A DNA stretch of 64,000 nucleotides from the NCBI RefSeq assembly GCF_003287285.1, contig NZ_QMIG01000003.1, positions 347,465-411,464 on the forward strand. The letters run 5' to 3'. The notes beneath the pieces are model-generated. The model saw nothing but the letters and a program-made list of their open reading frames with translations. It was not told the DNA's origin and did no database searches. Source of the stretch: Phytoactinopolyspora halophila (GTDB lineage Bacteria; Actinomycetota; Actinomycetes; Jiangellales; Jiangellaceae). Shown here in pieces: positions 52,573-62,200 of the stretch. The translations under genes were made by a program, and so were the position numbers. The first letter of the stretch is position 1. Each line of letters starts with the position of its first letter.

Positions 52573-54018
52573 CTATATGTGGTGTGACCTGCGGTCATGT
52601 GAGCCGCGGTGACAGGACAGGAGCCAGCCAACCAGTAGACAGACGGAACTCGGCAGCGATCCCCGATCGAGACCCAGCAACCACCCGTCCGTCGAGCCGA
52701 AAGGCTCCAGCCCGGAGGTGGCGTAACCGGCCAGACCTGCCGTGGCCAGAACGAGACCCGATAGCACGGCCACGGCGGCCGGCGCGGGCCCATCCCCGCC
52801 GCGCCCTCGCTCCCGTCGCGACGTGTGCAGCCGTTCCAGGCGGGACACCGGTACCGCGAGCAGCACGAGCACGACGAGCAGGATCGCCAGCCAGAGCGGG
52901 CGGGTCATCCACCACCCCATCGTGCCGCCCTCGGGCAGCCCCACCTCCAGCACATACGCCGCGCCCAGGACAGCGACTAGCGCCACGAGGTGCCAGAGAT
53001 AGACCGTCATCGCCATGGCACCGGCCGATACCACTCCGCCCCATACTCGCGGCCGTTGCAGCCACCTCTCCAGGCGGGGCCGGATGAGCATGACCAGGGC
53101 CGTCTGGCCGGCTGCCAGCAACGCCAGGCAGAACGATGGCGGATTCATGTTCGACATCTCTCCCGCCACCCCCACCATGCTCACCGGGTACGGACCCAGT
53201 GACGTCAGGGCGGCCAGGCATGCCGCGACAGCAACCACGATCGCCCACGATGTTCGGCGCGGCACGCGCGCCAGCCGGCCGTCGGCGTACCAGAACCCCA
53301 GCTGCTGGGCGAACAGCCAAACCAGCAGGAAGTTCGTGTATGCGATGCCGCCGGCGTCCGTGGTCATCCGGGTCAGATCCGCCGTCGCGACCGCCCCGGC
53401 CAGCCCGGCCAGTACCCCCGCCGGAGCACGCGCATGCAACTGGACCATCACCGGCGCGAGCGCCGTCACCACGATGTAGATCGCCAGGAACCACAGCGGT
53501 TGCCCCCATGCCTGCGCGATCTCGCCCACCATCGTCTCCGGCAGCCCGGCGAGCCGTGCTATCCCCAGTGTTCCCTGTGCCAGCAGCGCGAACACCAGAA
53601 CGGGAGTCAGCAGCCTGCTCATCCGGGCCCGCACGTACGCGACGTAACAGCCGCGAACCTCGCGACGGTGATCGTGGCGCTCGCCCGCCGTCTCGTTCCC
53701 TGTCCACCGGCTCGCCCCGCAGATCCGGCGCCACACCGTCGCGTTGGCGAAGCCGCCGGCCACGAAGAACAGCGGCATCACCTGGAACAGCCACGTCACG
53801 ATGTGCAGCGCGGGAAATTGGTCCAGCACGTTCGACGCCCGCACTCCGCCGTCGACGACGCTGACATCCGCCATCAGCCAGTGCCCCAGAACGACGACCA
53901 GCAGGCTGGTCACGCGCACCGCATCGATCACGCGATCGCGGTCGTCCGGTGTGGACGCGGCGATCCACGCCGGCCCGGACGTGGCCGCCGACCCCGACAG
54001 GGTTGGTGCCGCACTCAT
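52573..54018 (-). CDS. Membrane acyltransferase (acyltransferase 3 family)
   Basis: 481 aa with 10-12 membrane helices. It starts RDRVIDAVRVTSLLVVVLGH (the acyltransferase-3 Arg and His positions), with VMPLFFVAGGFANATVW next. It should transfer an acyl group to a sugar, peptidoglycan or lipid head group at the membrane. The ATG overlaps the phospholipase A2 stop by 4 nt. The last 20 residues (HRGSHDRRSHHI) are basic and His-rich, with no family match. Confidence 0.87.
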   Translation of the reverse strand: MSAAPTLSGSAATSGPAWIAASTPDDRDRVIDAVRVTSLLVVVLGHWLMADVSVVDGGVRASNVLDQFPALHIVTWLFQVMPLFFVAGGFANATVWRRICGASRWTGNETAGERHDHRREVRGCYVAYVRARMSRLLTPVLVFALLAQGTLGIARLAGLPETMVGEIAQAWGQPLWFLAIYIVVTALAPVMVQLHARAPAGVLAGLAGAVATADLTRMTTDAGGIAYTNFLLVWLFAQQLGFWYADGRLARVPRRTSWAIVVAVAACLAALTSLGPYPVSMVGVAGEMSNMNPPSFCLALLAAGQTALVMLIRPRLERWLQRPRVWGGVVSAGAMAMTVYLWHLVALVAVLGAAYVLEVGLPEGGTMGWWMTRPLWLAILLVVLVLLAVPVSRLERLHTSRRERGRGGDGPAPAAVAVLSGLVLATAGLAGYATSGLEPFGSTDGWLLGLDRGSLPSSVCLLVGWLLSCHRGSHDRRSHHI

Positions 54019-54674
54019 CCGGCCACCTGCTTCCCCACAGCGATGAACGGCGCGTTCGCGGCTCGCCGCCGCAGCCGACCGATGACCGGCGGCCCGACGA
54101 CGGCCGCCGCGATCAGCACACCAGAGGCCACGTAGGGTCCGGCGTCCTCGCGGCCGGGGATTCCCTGGCCCTGGCGCCACGAGTTGGCCTTGATGATTCC
54201 TTCGCCCGCGGTTGCCACCGCCCGGCAGGCGGCGCCGCCGTCCACCTGCTCACAGCGGCGCCGCAGGTCCTCTCCCAGCAGATCGTCGACGGCGACCCGT
54301 GCCCAGGGGCCCAGTTCCCCGTCCCGCTTGCTGGCGTAGCGCAGCAGGTCGTAGCCGTAGTCGTGGGTCCGGCAGACGCGCTGGAAGTCGTACCGCGTCG
54401 CGCCGAACGGCGTCGAGCAGTCACCCGTCGGCTTGACCACGTGAGCCGCCCCATCGGGCCGGTTGACGATCTCGGGCCGGTATCCCATCACGTCCGCGAA
54501 GTCCTCGGGCACGGCATCGTGGATGGGGCCGTCTTCGATGCCGGTCAGAACGGCGACGGCGCGCGCCGCTCGCGGGTCCTCGGGCCCACTGGCCGCTGAG
54601 CTCACCTGCCCGGCACCGGTGATCACCAGCGAGACCAGAATCGCCGCCAACAGCACACCGATACGTGCCCACAT
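54015..54674 (-). CDS. Secreted prokaryotic phospholipase A2
   Basis: 219 aa. A signal peptide (residues 1-28) is followed by the actinobacterial PLA2 domain: CSTPFGATRYDFQRVCRTHD contains the Cys pair and the His-Asp catalytic dyad, continuing YGYDLLRYASKRDGELGPWA. A C-terminal hydrophobic segment (VASGVLIAAAVVGPPVIG) could anchor it in the membrane. AGGGA lies 5 nt before ATG 54674. Upstream of, and coupled to, a membrane acyltransferase, which suggests paired removal and transfer of acyl chains. Confidence 0.88.
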   Translation of the reverse strand: MWARIGVLLAAILVSLVITGAGQVSSAASGPEDPRAARAVAVLTGIEDGPIHDAVPEDFADVMGYRPEIVNRPDGAAHVVKPTGDCSTPFGATRYDFQRVCRTHDYGYDLLRYASKRDGELGPWARVAVDDLLGEDLRRRCEQVDGGAACRAVATAGEGIIKANSWRQGQGIPGREDAGPYVASGVLIAAAVVGPPVIGRLRRRAANAPFIAVGKQVAG

Positions 54675-54858
54675 GACGTCCCTTTCGCCGTGTCCGCCGG
54701 CTGATCCGGCGATCACAGGCGACGCTAGGGAGCTGGCCGGGAACGATCGTCCCGCTGCGGAGCCGTCTTCACCTGCACACCTCCGTATCCCTCCGGAGCC
54801 CGCATCACTCTGTGGAGCTACTCGCCAATCACTCCGAAGAGCGACGCGCGAGAGCTGC

Positions 54859-56712
54859 GTGACGGCTACGCTGATCGGCGTGGTCGACGACGAACGCGGT
54901 CAGCGGCGACGCCCGCCGTGGCGATGGCTGCCGTGGCTGACCTCGCTCGCCCTGTTTGTCATCGCTACCCAGGAGGCACCCGACGTCCTGGACTTCGACG
55001 CGGTCGAGGGTGGCCTCCTCGCGGTCGTCGCCGCTGCGGCCGCGCTTCCGTTCGGGTTGATCGCCACTCGGCTCGCGCCACTCGGCTGGCTCGTCTCGGC
55101 CGGCTCCGCACTCCTGATCTCACAGACGATCCCGGTACTCGACGGCGACCCGTGGCCGTGGCCCGTCGTGCACGGCCTGGTGCTGCTCGCCTTCGTCTTC
55201 GCGATTGCTCTGCGTCCGCCACCGGACCTGTCGCCGTTCCAGCGAAGCGGCACGGTGGCGCTCGTCTGGCTGGCCACCGCCGCATTGTTCGTCGTGTCCG
55301 TTCCCGCCGACCTGCGCGCCGGGTGGGCCGTCGGCGTGACGGCACCGGCAGCCGCCGGGACACTGCTGCGTTGGCTCGGCTGGCTGAGCCCGAACGCGCC
55401 GGACGCGCCGGCCGGGAACGCGGCCGGCAGCACCGATGCCGGTGAGCTCCAGCGGTGGCTCGCGGAGGCACGGCGTAGCTTTCGCACCGCATACGTCAGC
55501 TGGGTGCGATCACCACGTACCGGGCCACCCTTCGCCCGCAGGTTGCTGGACGATCGGCCCTGGGCCGAGTGGGCACGCGGGGTCATGCCGTGGCTCCTCG
55601 CCTTCGGGGTCTTCTGGATCGCCATGGCCTCGATCCAGGAGACGCTGATCGTGCACGATCTCGTCCTGCCCTTCTTCGCCGGCCTGATCGTGCTTCCGGT
55701 GGGGATCGCCCGGGACTACGCGCTGCTCGGCTGGCGGCTGGCCACGGTGGTGGCCTTGATCATCGCCGTCATCGGCACGCCGAGCCCTTCCGGCCAGGAT
55801 CCCGGCACCTGGCCGGTCATCCAGCAGTGGGTCTGGCTGGCCATGACATTCCTCGTCAGCGTCCGGCACGATCGGGCCACCACGCTCTGGGTGTGGGCAG
55901 CCTCGGTCGCGACCATGTCCGCCGGCACGGTTAACGACACCGGCCAGGCCGTCACGCTCGTCGTCACCACCTCGGCCGCGGTGTTGATCGGCGACCTGCT
56001 CCGCACCCGGCGCCTGGCCAGCCACGAGGTCGAACGGCAGGCCGAACTCAGCGAGCTGGAGAAGGCGCGGCGTACTGTCCTCGAAGAGCGCACCCGCATC
56101 GCCCGCGACCTGCACGACGTCGTCGCTCATCACATGTCGATGGTGGTCGTCCAGGCCGAGTCCGCCCCGTACCGCCTCGACGAGCTCTCCGAGACTGCCC
56201 GCGCGGAATTCACCGCGATCAGCGCGTCGGCTCGCCAGGCACTCGTCGAGATCCGCAGCATGCTCGGCGTGCTCCGCAGCGAGGACCACACCGTCGCCAC
56301 GGCGCCACAGCCGGGCTTGGACCAGGTCCACGAGCTCGTGGATAGCGTGGCCCATTCGGGCGTTCCGGTGCACATGGAGACGGCGGGAACGCCGATCACC
56401 GTCAGCGCGGCCACCGGCCTGTCTGCCTACCGGATCGTGCAAGAGTCCGTGGCCAACGCCTCCCGGCACGCCCCGGGCGCGCCCGTCGTTGTCCATCTCC
56501 GATATGCCGGAGACACCATCGAGCTGCGCGTCACCAACGATCCGCCCGCCGTTCCCGTTGCCGCCGGGGCCCCTGGACATGGCCTGATCGGCATGCGGGA
56601 ACGCGCCAGTGTCGTCGGTGGGTCCCTGGACGCCGGTCCCCTGCCCGACGGCGGCTACGAAGTGGTGGCCGTCCTACCTGTCGATGTCGAGGAGTCAACG
56701 GGTGAACAGTGA
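54859..56712 (+). CDS. NarL-type sensor histidine kinase
   Basis: 617 aa. Two clusters of hydrophobic helices (about residues 25-150 and 250-390) precede the cytoplasmic kinase. The dimerisation helix with the phospho-His is TRIARDLHDVVAHHMSMVVV; the ATP-binding domain has the N-box YRIVQESVANASRHAPGAPV and a final GLIGMRERASVVGGSL. GTG 54859 is used; GTG 54880 is possible. It overlaps the response-regulator gene by 11 nt. The signal is unknown. Confidence 0.93.
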   Translation: MTATLIGVVDDERGQRRRPPWRWLPWLTSLALFVIATQEAPDVLDFDAVEGGLLAVVAAAAALPFGLIATRLAPLGWLVSAGSALLISQTIPVLDGDPWPWPVVHGLVLLAFVFAIALRPPPDLSPFQRSGTVALVWLATAALFVVSVPADLRAGWAVGVTAPAAAGTLLRWLGWLSPNAPDAPAGNAAGSTDAGELQRWLAEARRSFRTAYVSWVRSPRTGPPFARRLLDDRPWAEWARGVMPWLLAFGVFWIAMASIQETLIVHDLVLPFFAGLIVLPVGIARDYALLGWRLATVVALIIAVIGTPSPSGQDPGTWPVIQQWVWLAMTFLVSVRHDRATTLWVWAASVATMSAGTVNDTGQAVTLVVTTSAAVLIGDLLRTRRLASHEVERQAELSELEKARRTVLEERTRIARDLHDVVAHHMSMVVVQAESAPYRLDELSETARAEFTAISASARQALVEIRSMLGVLRSEDHTVATAPQPGLDQVHELVDSVAHSGVPVHMETAGTPITVSAATGLSAYRIVQESVANASRHAPGAPVVVHLRYAGDTIELRVTNDPPAVPVAAGAPGHGLIGMRERASVVGGSLDAGPLPDGGYEVVAVLPVDVEESTGEQ

Positions 56713-57382
56713 CCAGCCGATCCGGGTGTTGATCGCTGACGACCAGGCGATGGTGCGGCAGGGCTTCGGCGCGCTGCTCACGGCCCAGCCGGATATCGAT
56801 ATCGTTGGCGACGCGGACGACGGTGCGGAGGCCATCGATGCCGTGCGCCGCCTGGCACCGGATCTGGTCCTCATGGACGTCCGGATGCCGAACGTGGACG
56901 GGCTCGAGGCGGCTCGCCGCATCATGCGCACCCCTGGAGGAAATCCCCCGAAGGTGGTCATGCTCACCACGTTCGATCTCGACGACTACGTCTACGAGGC
57001 GCTGCGCGCCGGCGCCAGCGGCTTCCTGCTCAAGGACGCTCGCGCCGACGACCTGGTCCACGCCGTCCGGGTGGTCGCCGCCGGCGACGCGCTGCTGTCT
57101 CCGTCGATCACCCGCACCCTGATCGCGGACTTCGCCCGGCGCCCGGCGGCCAACCGACCTCAGCCCGAGCAGCTGCGGGTGCTGACCGCACGCGAGGTGG
57201 AGGTGCTCAAACTCATCGCCACCGGCATGTCCAACGCGGAGATCGCCGACACGCTGGTCCTCGCCGAGCAGACCGTCAAGACGCACGTCGGCCGGATTCT
57301 CACCAAGCTCGATTTGCGCGACCGCGCCCAGGCCGTGGTGCTCGCTTACGAGTCCGGTCTCGTCCAGCCCGGTACCGCATGA
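56702..57382 (+). CDS. LuxR/NarL-type response regulator
   Basis: 226 aa. The receiver domain has the acidic pair in IADDQAMVRQG and the phosphoacceptor Asp in LVLMDVRMPNVDGLEA. The C-terminal LuxR-type helix-turn-helix is LTAREVEVLKLIATGMSNAE then AEQTVKTHVGRILTKLDLRD. GAGGAG upstream of GTG 56702 fixes the start. It is coupled to the histidine kinase. Confidence 0.96.
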   Translation: MNSDQPIRVLIADDQAMVRQGFGALLTAQPDIDIVGDADDGAEAIDAVRRLAPDLVLMDVRMPNVDGLEAARRIMRTPGGNPPKVVMLTTFDLDDYVYEALRAGASGFLLKDARADDLVHAVRVVAAGDALLSPSITRTLIADFARRPAANRPQPEQLRVLTAREVEVLKLIATGMSNAEIADTLVLAEQTVKTHVGRILTKLDLRDRAQAVVLAYESGLVQPGTA

Positions 57383-57673
57383 ACGGCATGCCGAACATCC
57401 GGGTGGGAACCGGACACATTACGTGACATCGATCGACTATTCACGCTTTTCGCAAACTTGTGAAATCTATGTAGGATGGTGAAGTGGCTGCTGTTGATTC
57501 ACTGGGCTCTAGTACTGAGCTCTAGTGATGTGACCTGCGGAGCATGTCGGGTACCCGGAGCAGCTAGGGTCGGCAGCGGCGCATACATGAGGAAAGAGAC
57601 GGGTTGGACAGTGGCCCGGGCGCGACGGTGAGCCGCACCGGGTCCGACGATATGGAGTCACTGGGTTGGCATC

Positions 57674-58423
57674 ATGCTCACACGACCGTGGACCACTCCC
57701 CGGCCGATCCTGATCGTCGAACTGGCGATCGTTGCCGCCGCTTACCTGCTCTACTCCCTGATCCGCAACGCGGCACCCGAACGTGAAGCGCTGGCCATCT
57801 ACAACGGCCTGCAGGTTTGGCAGCTCGAACAGACCCTCATGCTCGATATCGTGCCCTGGCTCAACCACACCATCAACGACATCACCTGGCTCATCGTCGG
57901 CATGAACTACTTCTACGCCATCATGCACTTCGTCGTCACGGCAGGCGTGCTCATCTGGCTGTACTGGCACCACCCCGGCCGCTACCGTGCCGCGCGCACC
58001 ACCCTGGCGTGCACCACCGGCCTGGCCCTGCTCGGCTACTACCTCTATCCTCTGGCACCGCCGCGGCTCCTGCCCGGCGCCGATTTCATCGACACCGTTC
58101 GCGTCCACGAGACCTGGGGCTCACTAGCCAGCGGAGACCTCAAAGCTGTCTCGAACCAATTCGCTGCCATGCCCTCCATGCACGCCGGCTGGTCCCTGTG
58201 GTGCGGCATCATGCTCATCCTGTTCGCCCACGCTCGCTGGGTCAAAACACTCGGCGCGATCTACCCCTTGGCCACCCTCATCGTCATCACCGCCACCGCC
58301 AATCACTTCGTCCTCGACGCCATCGGCGGCTGGCTCACCCTCGCCGCCGGCTTCGCGCTCCAGTGGGCCATCTACAGACGCCCGGCACACACGTTCCCCC
58401 AGCACGCCATCAGCACCACGTAA
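57674..58423 (+). CDS. PAP2-superfamily membrane phosphatase/transferase
   Basis: 249 aa with six helices. The C-terminal PAP2 motifs are MPSMHAGWSLWCGIM (His) and ATANHFVLDAIGGWLTL (His-x3-Asp), the layout of the PF14378/Ipt1-like group, which acts on inositol phospholipids or lipid phosphates. No clear regulator is nearby; a promoter-like TAGGAT lies at about 57472 in a lower-GC spacer. Confidence 0.86.
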   Translation: MLTRPWTTPRPILIVELAIVAAAYLLYSLIRNAAPEREALAIYNGLQVWQLEQTLMLDIVPWLNHTINDITWLIVGMNYFYAIMHFVVTAGVLIWLYWHHPGRYRAARTTLACTTGLALLGYYLYPLAPPRLLPGADFIDTVRVHETWGSLASGDLKAVSNQFAAMPSMHAGWSLWCGIMLILFAHARWVKTLGAIYPLATLIVITATANHFVLDAIGGWLTLAAGFALQWAIYRRPAHTFPQHAISTT

Positions 58424-58480
58424 GCCCGTGCACGTGGTCACTCCTGCCTCTCGGGAGGAACCAGACCGGCAGCTCGCCAG

Positions 58481-59143
58481 CTAGGAGGCGGTCATGGGGC
58501 GAAGCCGGGCCCACGTCCGGGTGTCGTTCACCCAGCCGGTTAGCACCAGGCCGGCCTGTGCGGCGGTATCGGCCATCATGGTGTCGTCGACGTGCTCGAA
58601 CGAGAAGTCGTGCCGCCACGTGCGCTCGCCGAGTCGATACTCGGCCGTTGCCCAGAAACCGTCCGGGCTGCGATCGCGGATCGTGACGGAGGTGTGCACC
58701 AGACCGGCGTTGCCGGACCCGTCGTCGGGCTCTTCCGCCCAGGCCGGCGGGTAACGCTCGATCAGCACCACACCGTCGTCGCTGACGTGTCGGGCGCACA
58801 CCTCCATGAGCCGGATCCGGTCCGCCTCGCCACGACGATTCACCAGATGGCTGGCCACGACGACCCCGCCGAAACGCCGTTCGAGGTCTAGCTGATACAG
58901 ATCCATGCAAACCGTCTCCGCGCCGGTCACGTGCTGCAGCATCAGCGGATCGTTGTCCACGCCCACCACCTCGTGCCCATAGGCGAGGAGTACCCGCGTC
59001 AGCCGCCCCACGCCGCAGCCCAGCTCCAGGACGTCCGCATCACCGGCAATCGCGTCATGAATGATCGCCGGCTCGTCGCCCGCCGGTATCGCCAGATACA
59101 CCCCGACCGGGCTGCCGTCCGGTGCCGTATGTGTCACGCTCAT
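58481..59143 (-). CDS. Class I SAM-dependent methyltransferase
   Basis: 220 aa. Motif I is VLELGCGVGRLTRVLL, motif II ends VVGVDNDP with acidic Asp for the ribose, and a later FGGVVVASHLVNRR and VVLIERYPPAWAEE complete the fold. The substrate is unknown. ATG at 59143. It reads in the same direction as the large dehydrogenase gene, 98 bp downstream. Confidence 0.88.
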   Translation of the reverse strand: MSVTHTAPDGSPVGVYLAIPAGDEPAIIHDAIAGDADVLELGCGVGRLTRVLLAYGHEVVGVDNDPLMLQHVTGAETVCMDLYQLDLERRFGGVVVASHLVNRRGEADRIRLMEVCARHVSDDGVVLIERYPPAWAEEPDDGSGNAGLVHTSVTIRDRSPDGFWATAEYRLGERTWRHDFSFEHVDDTMMADTAAQAGLVLTGWVNDTRTWARLRPMTAS

Positions 59144-59198
59144 CTCCTGGAGGCTTCCCGAACAACGATCATCGATCTAAGTGGCACCGATACTCCCA

Positions 59199-59251
59199 TG
59201 CTGATCATCCACCATCATCACCATGGACATGTACACCACCGTCAACGATCA
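59199..59251 (+). repeat. Dispersed element family 3, copy 2
   Basis: 53 bp, 79% identical to 27855-27907, with CATGGAC-TGTACAC and ACGATCA conserved. The left arm is more diverged. Ten bases reach into the 3' end of the large sugar-dehydrogenase gene, whose TGA (59242-59244) is inside the element. Confidence 0.72.
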
Positions 59252-62200
59252 TGCCGACGCAGGTGTTCGGCGGCCTCCAGCAGGTACGCACGCGCCTGCT
59301 CGTCGGCGACGTCCCCGGCGACGCGCACGAAGCGATCGAACGCCAACCCGGCCGGGCGAGCAAGCTCTCGCTCTACATGCCGCTGCCCTGTGGATAGGTG
59401 CGTATCCAGCTGCCGGTACTGTGCCCGATCCAGCGCGCCCTCGTCGTAGAACCGCTCCAGCGCCTCGAAGACGCCCGCGAACGTGACCGTGACCTCGAAC
59501 GGCACCGAGACTTCCGCCTCGTTTCCCGCCTCGTCCACCACCGTGGCCGCCACCGAGTGCTCGCCGACCTCCGGAGTCAGGTTCGCTGGATTCTCCACCG
59601 GTTCGCCGTCCAGCTCGACCGTCACCGACGCGACCCCGGACGTGGCGTCCTCGGCCACCGCCTCCACGTCCAGCGACGCACCCAGCTCGTACGAGCCACC
59701 ATCCTCGACACCATCGACCACCACGTCCGGCGCCGTCGCGTCGATACCGAACGAGAGCTCTTCGTCCTCGGAGACGTTGCCCGCGCCATCGGAGGCGTGT
59801 GCCTCCACCACGTGCTCGCCGTCCTCCTCCATGACAACCGGCGCGGTGTAGACCTCCCAGTCACCGCCGTCCATCCGGTACTCGATCAACACCTCGCCAT
59901 CACCGTCGTCGGTGGCCGTGGCCGACACCTCTACCGGAGCCGTCCACCAGCCATTCGCACCCGGCGGCTCGGCAGGGTCGGCGGCCAATTCAAGCGACGG
60001 CGGCGTGGTGTCCGTTTCCTCCTCGACAACGTGGAAGTAGTCGAACATTGCCGTCTTCGACTCGTTCTGCGGCCCGCCGAGCGCGAACAGGCCCACCTGG
60101 ATATCACTCTCGGCCAGTGCGCCATTGGTCACCGGCTCGCCCATGTCCGTCCAGGTCTCGCCGTCGGCGCTGTACGAGCCGGTGTAGGTGTCGCCGGACT
60201 TGGCGATCCGCAGGTACCAGACGCCCTGCTCCAGATCGCCCGCATTCGGCTGCGGGTTCTGGATGGCGTCATCGACCTCGCTGCGCAGCTCGATCCGTGG
60301 TGAGACCGGGTCCCCGGCCGCGTTGTCGACGACATAGTCGAACTTGACGTAGTTGTCGTCGTCGGCGTAGACGATCAACCCGCCCTGCTGGTACTGCTCG
60401 TCGAGCGCCGAGCCGTCGACCTTGGTCTCCACCGTCCAATCGTCCGGCCCGTCACCGCTGGCGTGCGGTGCCGGCTGCAGGAAGAAGTTGGCCGGATCGG
60501 AGTCACCGGTCTCGTAGATGTCACCGTCGCTGGTGTCGACCTCCAGCTGGCCGTCCGCCACCCGGTAACCACTGGCGTCCGGCCGGAGCACGTTCCACCG
60601 GCATCCGTCCAGCATGGCGCCGTCGAACTCGTCGTCGGGCTCCGCCGCGGGAACCGTGTCGTCGGGCGTGATGTGGAAGTAGTCGAACCTCGCCTCGGTG
60701 ACCGGGTTGCCGGTACCGGACAGCGCCACCAGGCCGATCTTCGGGTCTTCCATGCCGGCCAGGCTCTTCGTCTGCGGCATCTCGGTGAAGGTCACGCCGT
60801 CGGCGCTGTACGCCGCGCGCAGGTCGCTGCCGTCACTGATGTAACGCACCCACACCGTGTCCGGATAGTCGGCGCCGAGCTCGCCGGTGTTGCTGTCGCC
60901 TACCTCGTTCGGATCGCCATTCTCCTCCCGGATGAACTGGAAGATCCGGGCGTCCGGATTCACGCCGGACGTGTCCCGGCCTTGCAGCATCATCTTGGCG
61001 TAGTTGTCGTCATCGCCGTAGATCATCAGTCCCGCCTGCTGGTAGGCCTCGTAGGCCTCCATGGTCAGCTTGGCGGTTGCGGTGAACGGTCCATCCGGCA
61101 GGTCTTGCAGGACGATGTTCGGGGTGTCGGTGTTATTGGTTCCGTAGATGTCGGTGGCCGACGCCGGCAGCACCAGGTCCCCGTCGTCGACCTGCACATC
61201 CTGGTTCTCCCGAATCACGGTGGTCCAGCGGTCCCGGTCCAGCTCGTCGCCGTCGAACCCGTCCGACCTGCCGTCCAGGCACAGCGCCGGCTCGCCGTCT
61301 CCGCCGTCACCGTCATCGACCTCGATGGTCACCGTCTCCGACGCTTGCGCGCCGCGGGAATCGGTCACGGTTACCTGGGCGGTGTAGTCGCCAGCCTCGG
61401 TGTACGTGTGCGACGCCGTTGCGCCGGTAGCACTGCCACCGTCGCCGAACTGCCACGCGTAGGTCAGCGGCTCGTCACCTTCCGGGTCACTCGCCTCCGC
61501 GCTGAACTCCACGTCGAGCGGTGCCGTCCCGCTGGTCGGATCCGCGGTGACCTCCACGTCCGGACGCTGGTTCTCCGTGACGCCCTTGCCACCGAAGTCC
61601 ACCCAGTTCACGTTGAGCTGGCCGTCGATCAGCACGAAGTACAGCGGCCCGCTCTGGGTCGCGGTCTCCCCGCTGATCTCGCCGGTGAACTCGTCATACA
61701 CCTGCCAGTCGCCGGTCGCGTCGACCTCGATGGTGGACACCGCCGGCCCATCCGGCGCGCCGGTACGAACCTCGACGGTCGCACCATCGTTCGGTGAGGC
61801 CGCACGCAGGGTGATGCCGTCCATATCGGTGAGGTTCATGGGTTCCCATGCCCACCAGTCGTCCGGCTCGATCCAGCCGATGTTCTGGCCTCCCCCGGCC
61901 GTGTCGCCGGTGTCCTGCACCTGCACACCTGGATCACCGCCGGAATCCGAGCCCGCCAGCCGGCCGGTGTCGTCGAAGTGCTCCGCCTGGCGCCGTTTCG
62001 GCTGCAGGACGAGCACTTCCTGGCTGGTCAGCGGGCTCGCGCCGTTGGCGCCGCTGTCCGTGACGGTGACCGTGACGGTGCCGAAGATGTTCGCGCCGGT
62101 GTGGCCCTCGTCGCCGGGCAGCGGGAACTCACCCGTGCACCCGGTGTACTGCTCGTAGCCATGGGAGTGGTCGTCGTGCCCCAGGCCCGGCTGGGTCACG

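Noticed and set aside
57509..58108. Minus-strand frame opposite the PAP2-like gene
   Set aside because: It is the complement of a well-supported membrane enzyme and has no independent signal.
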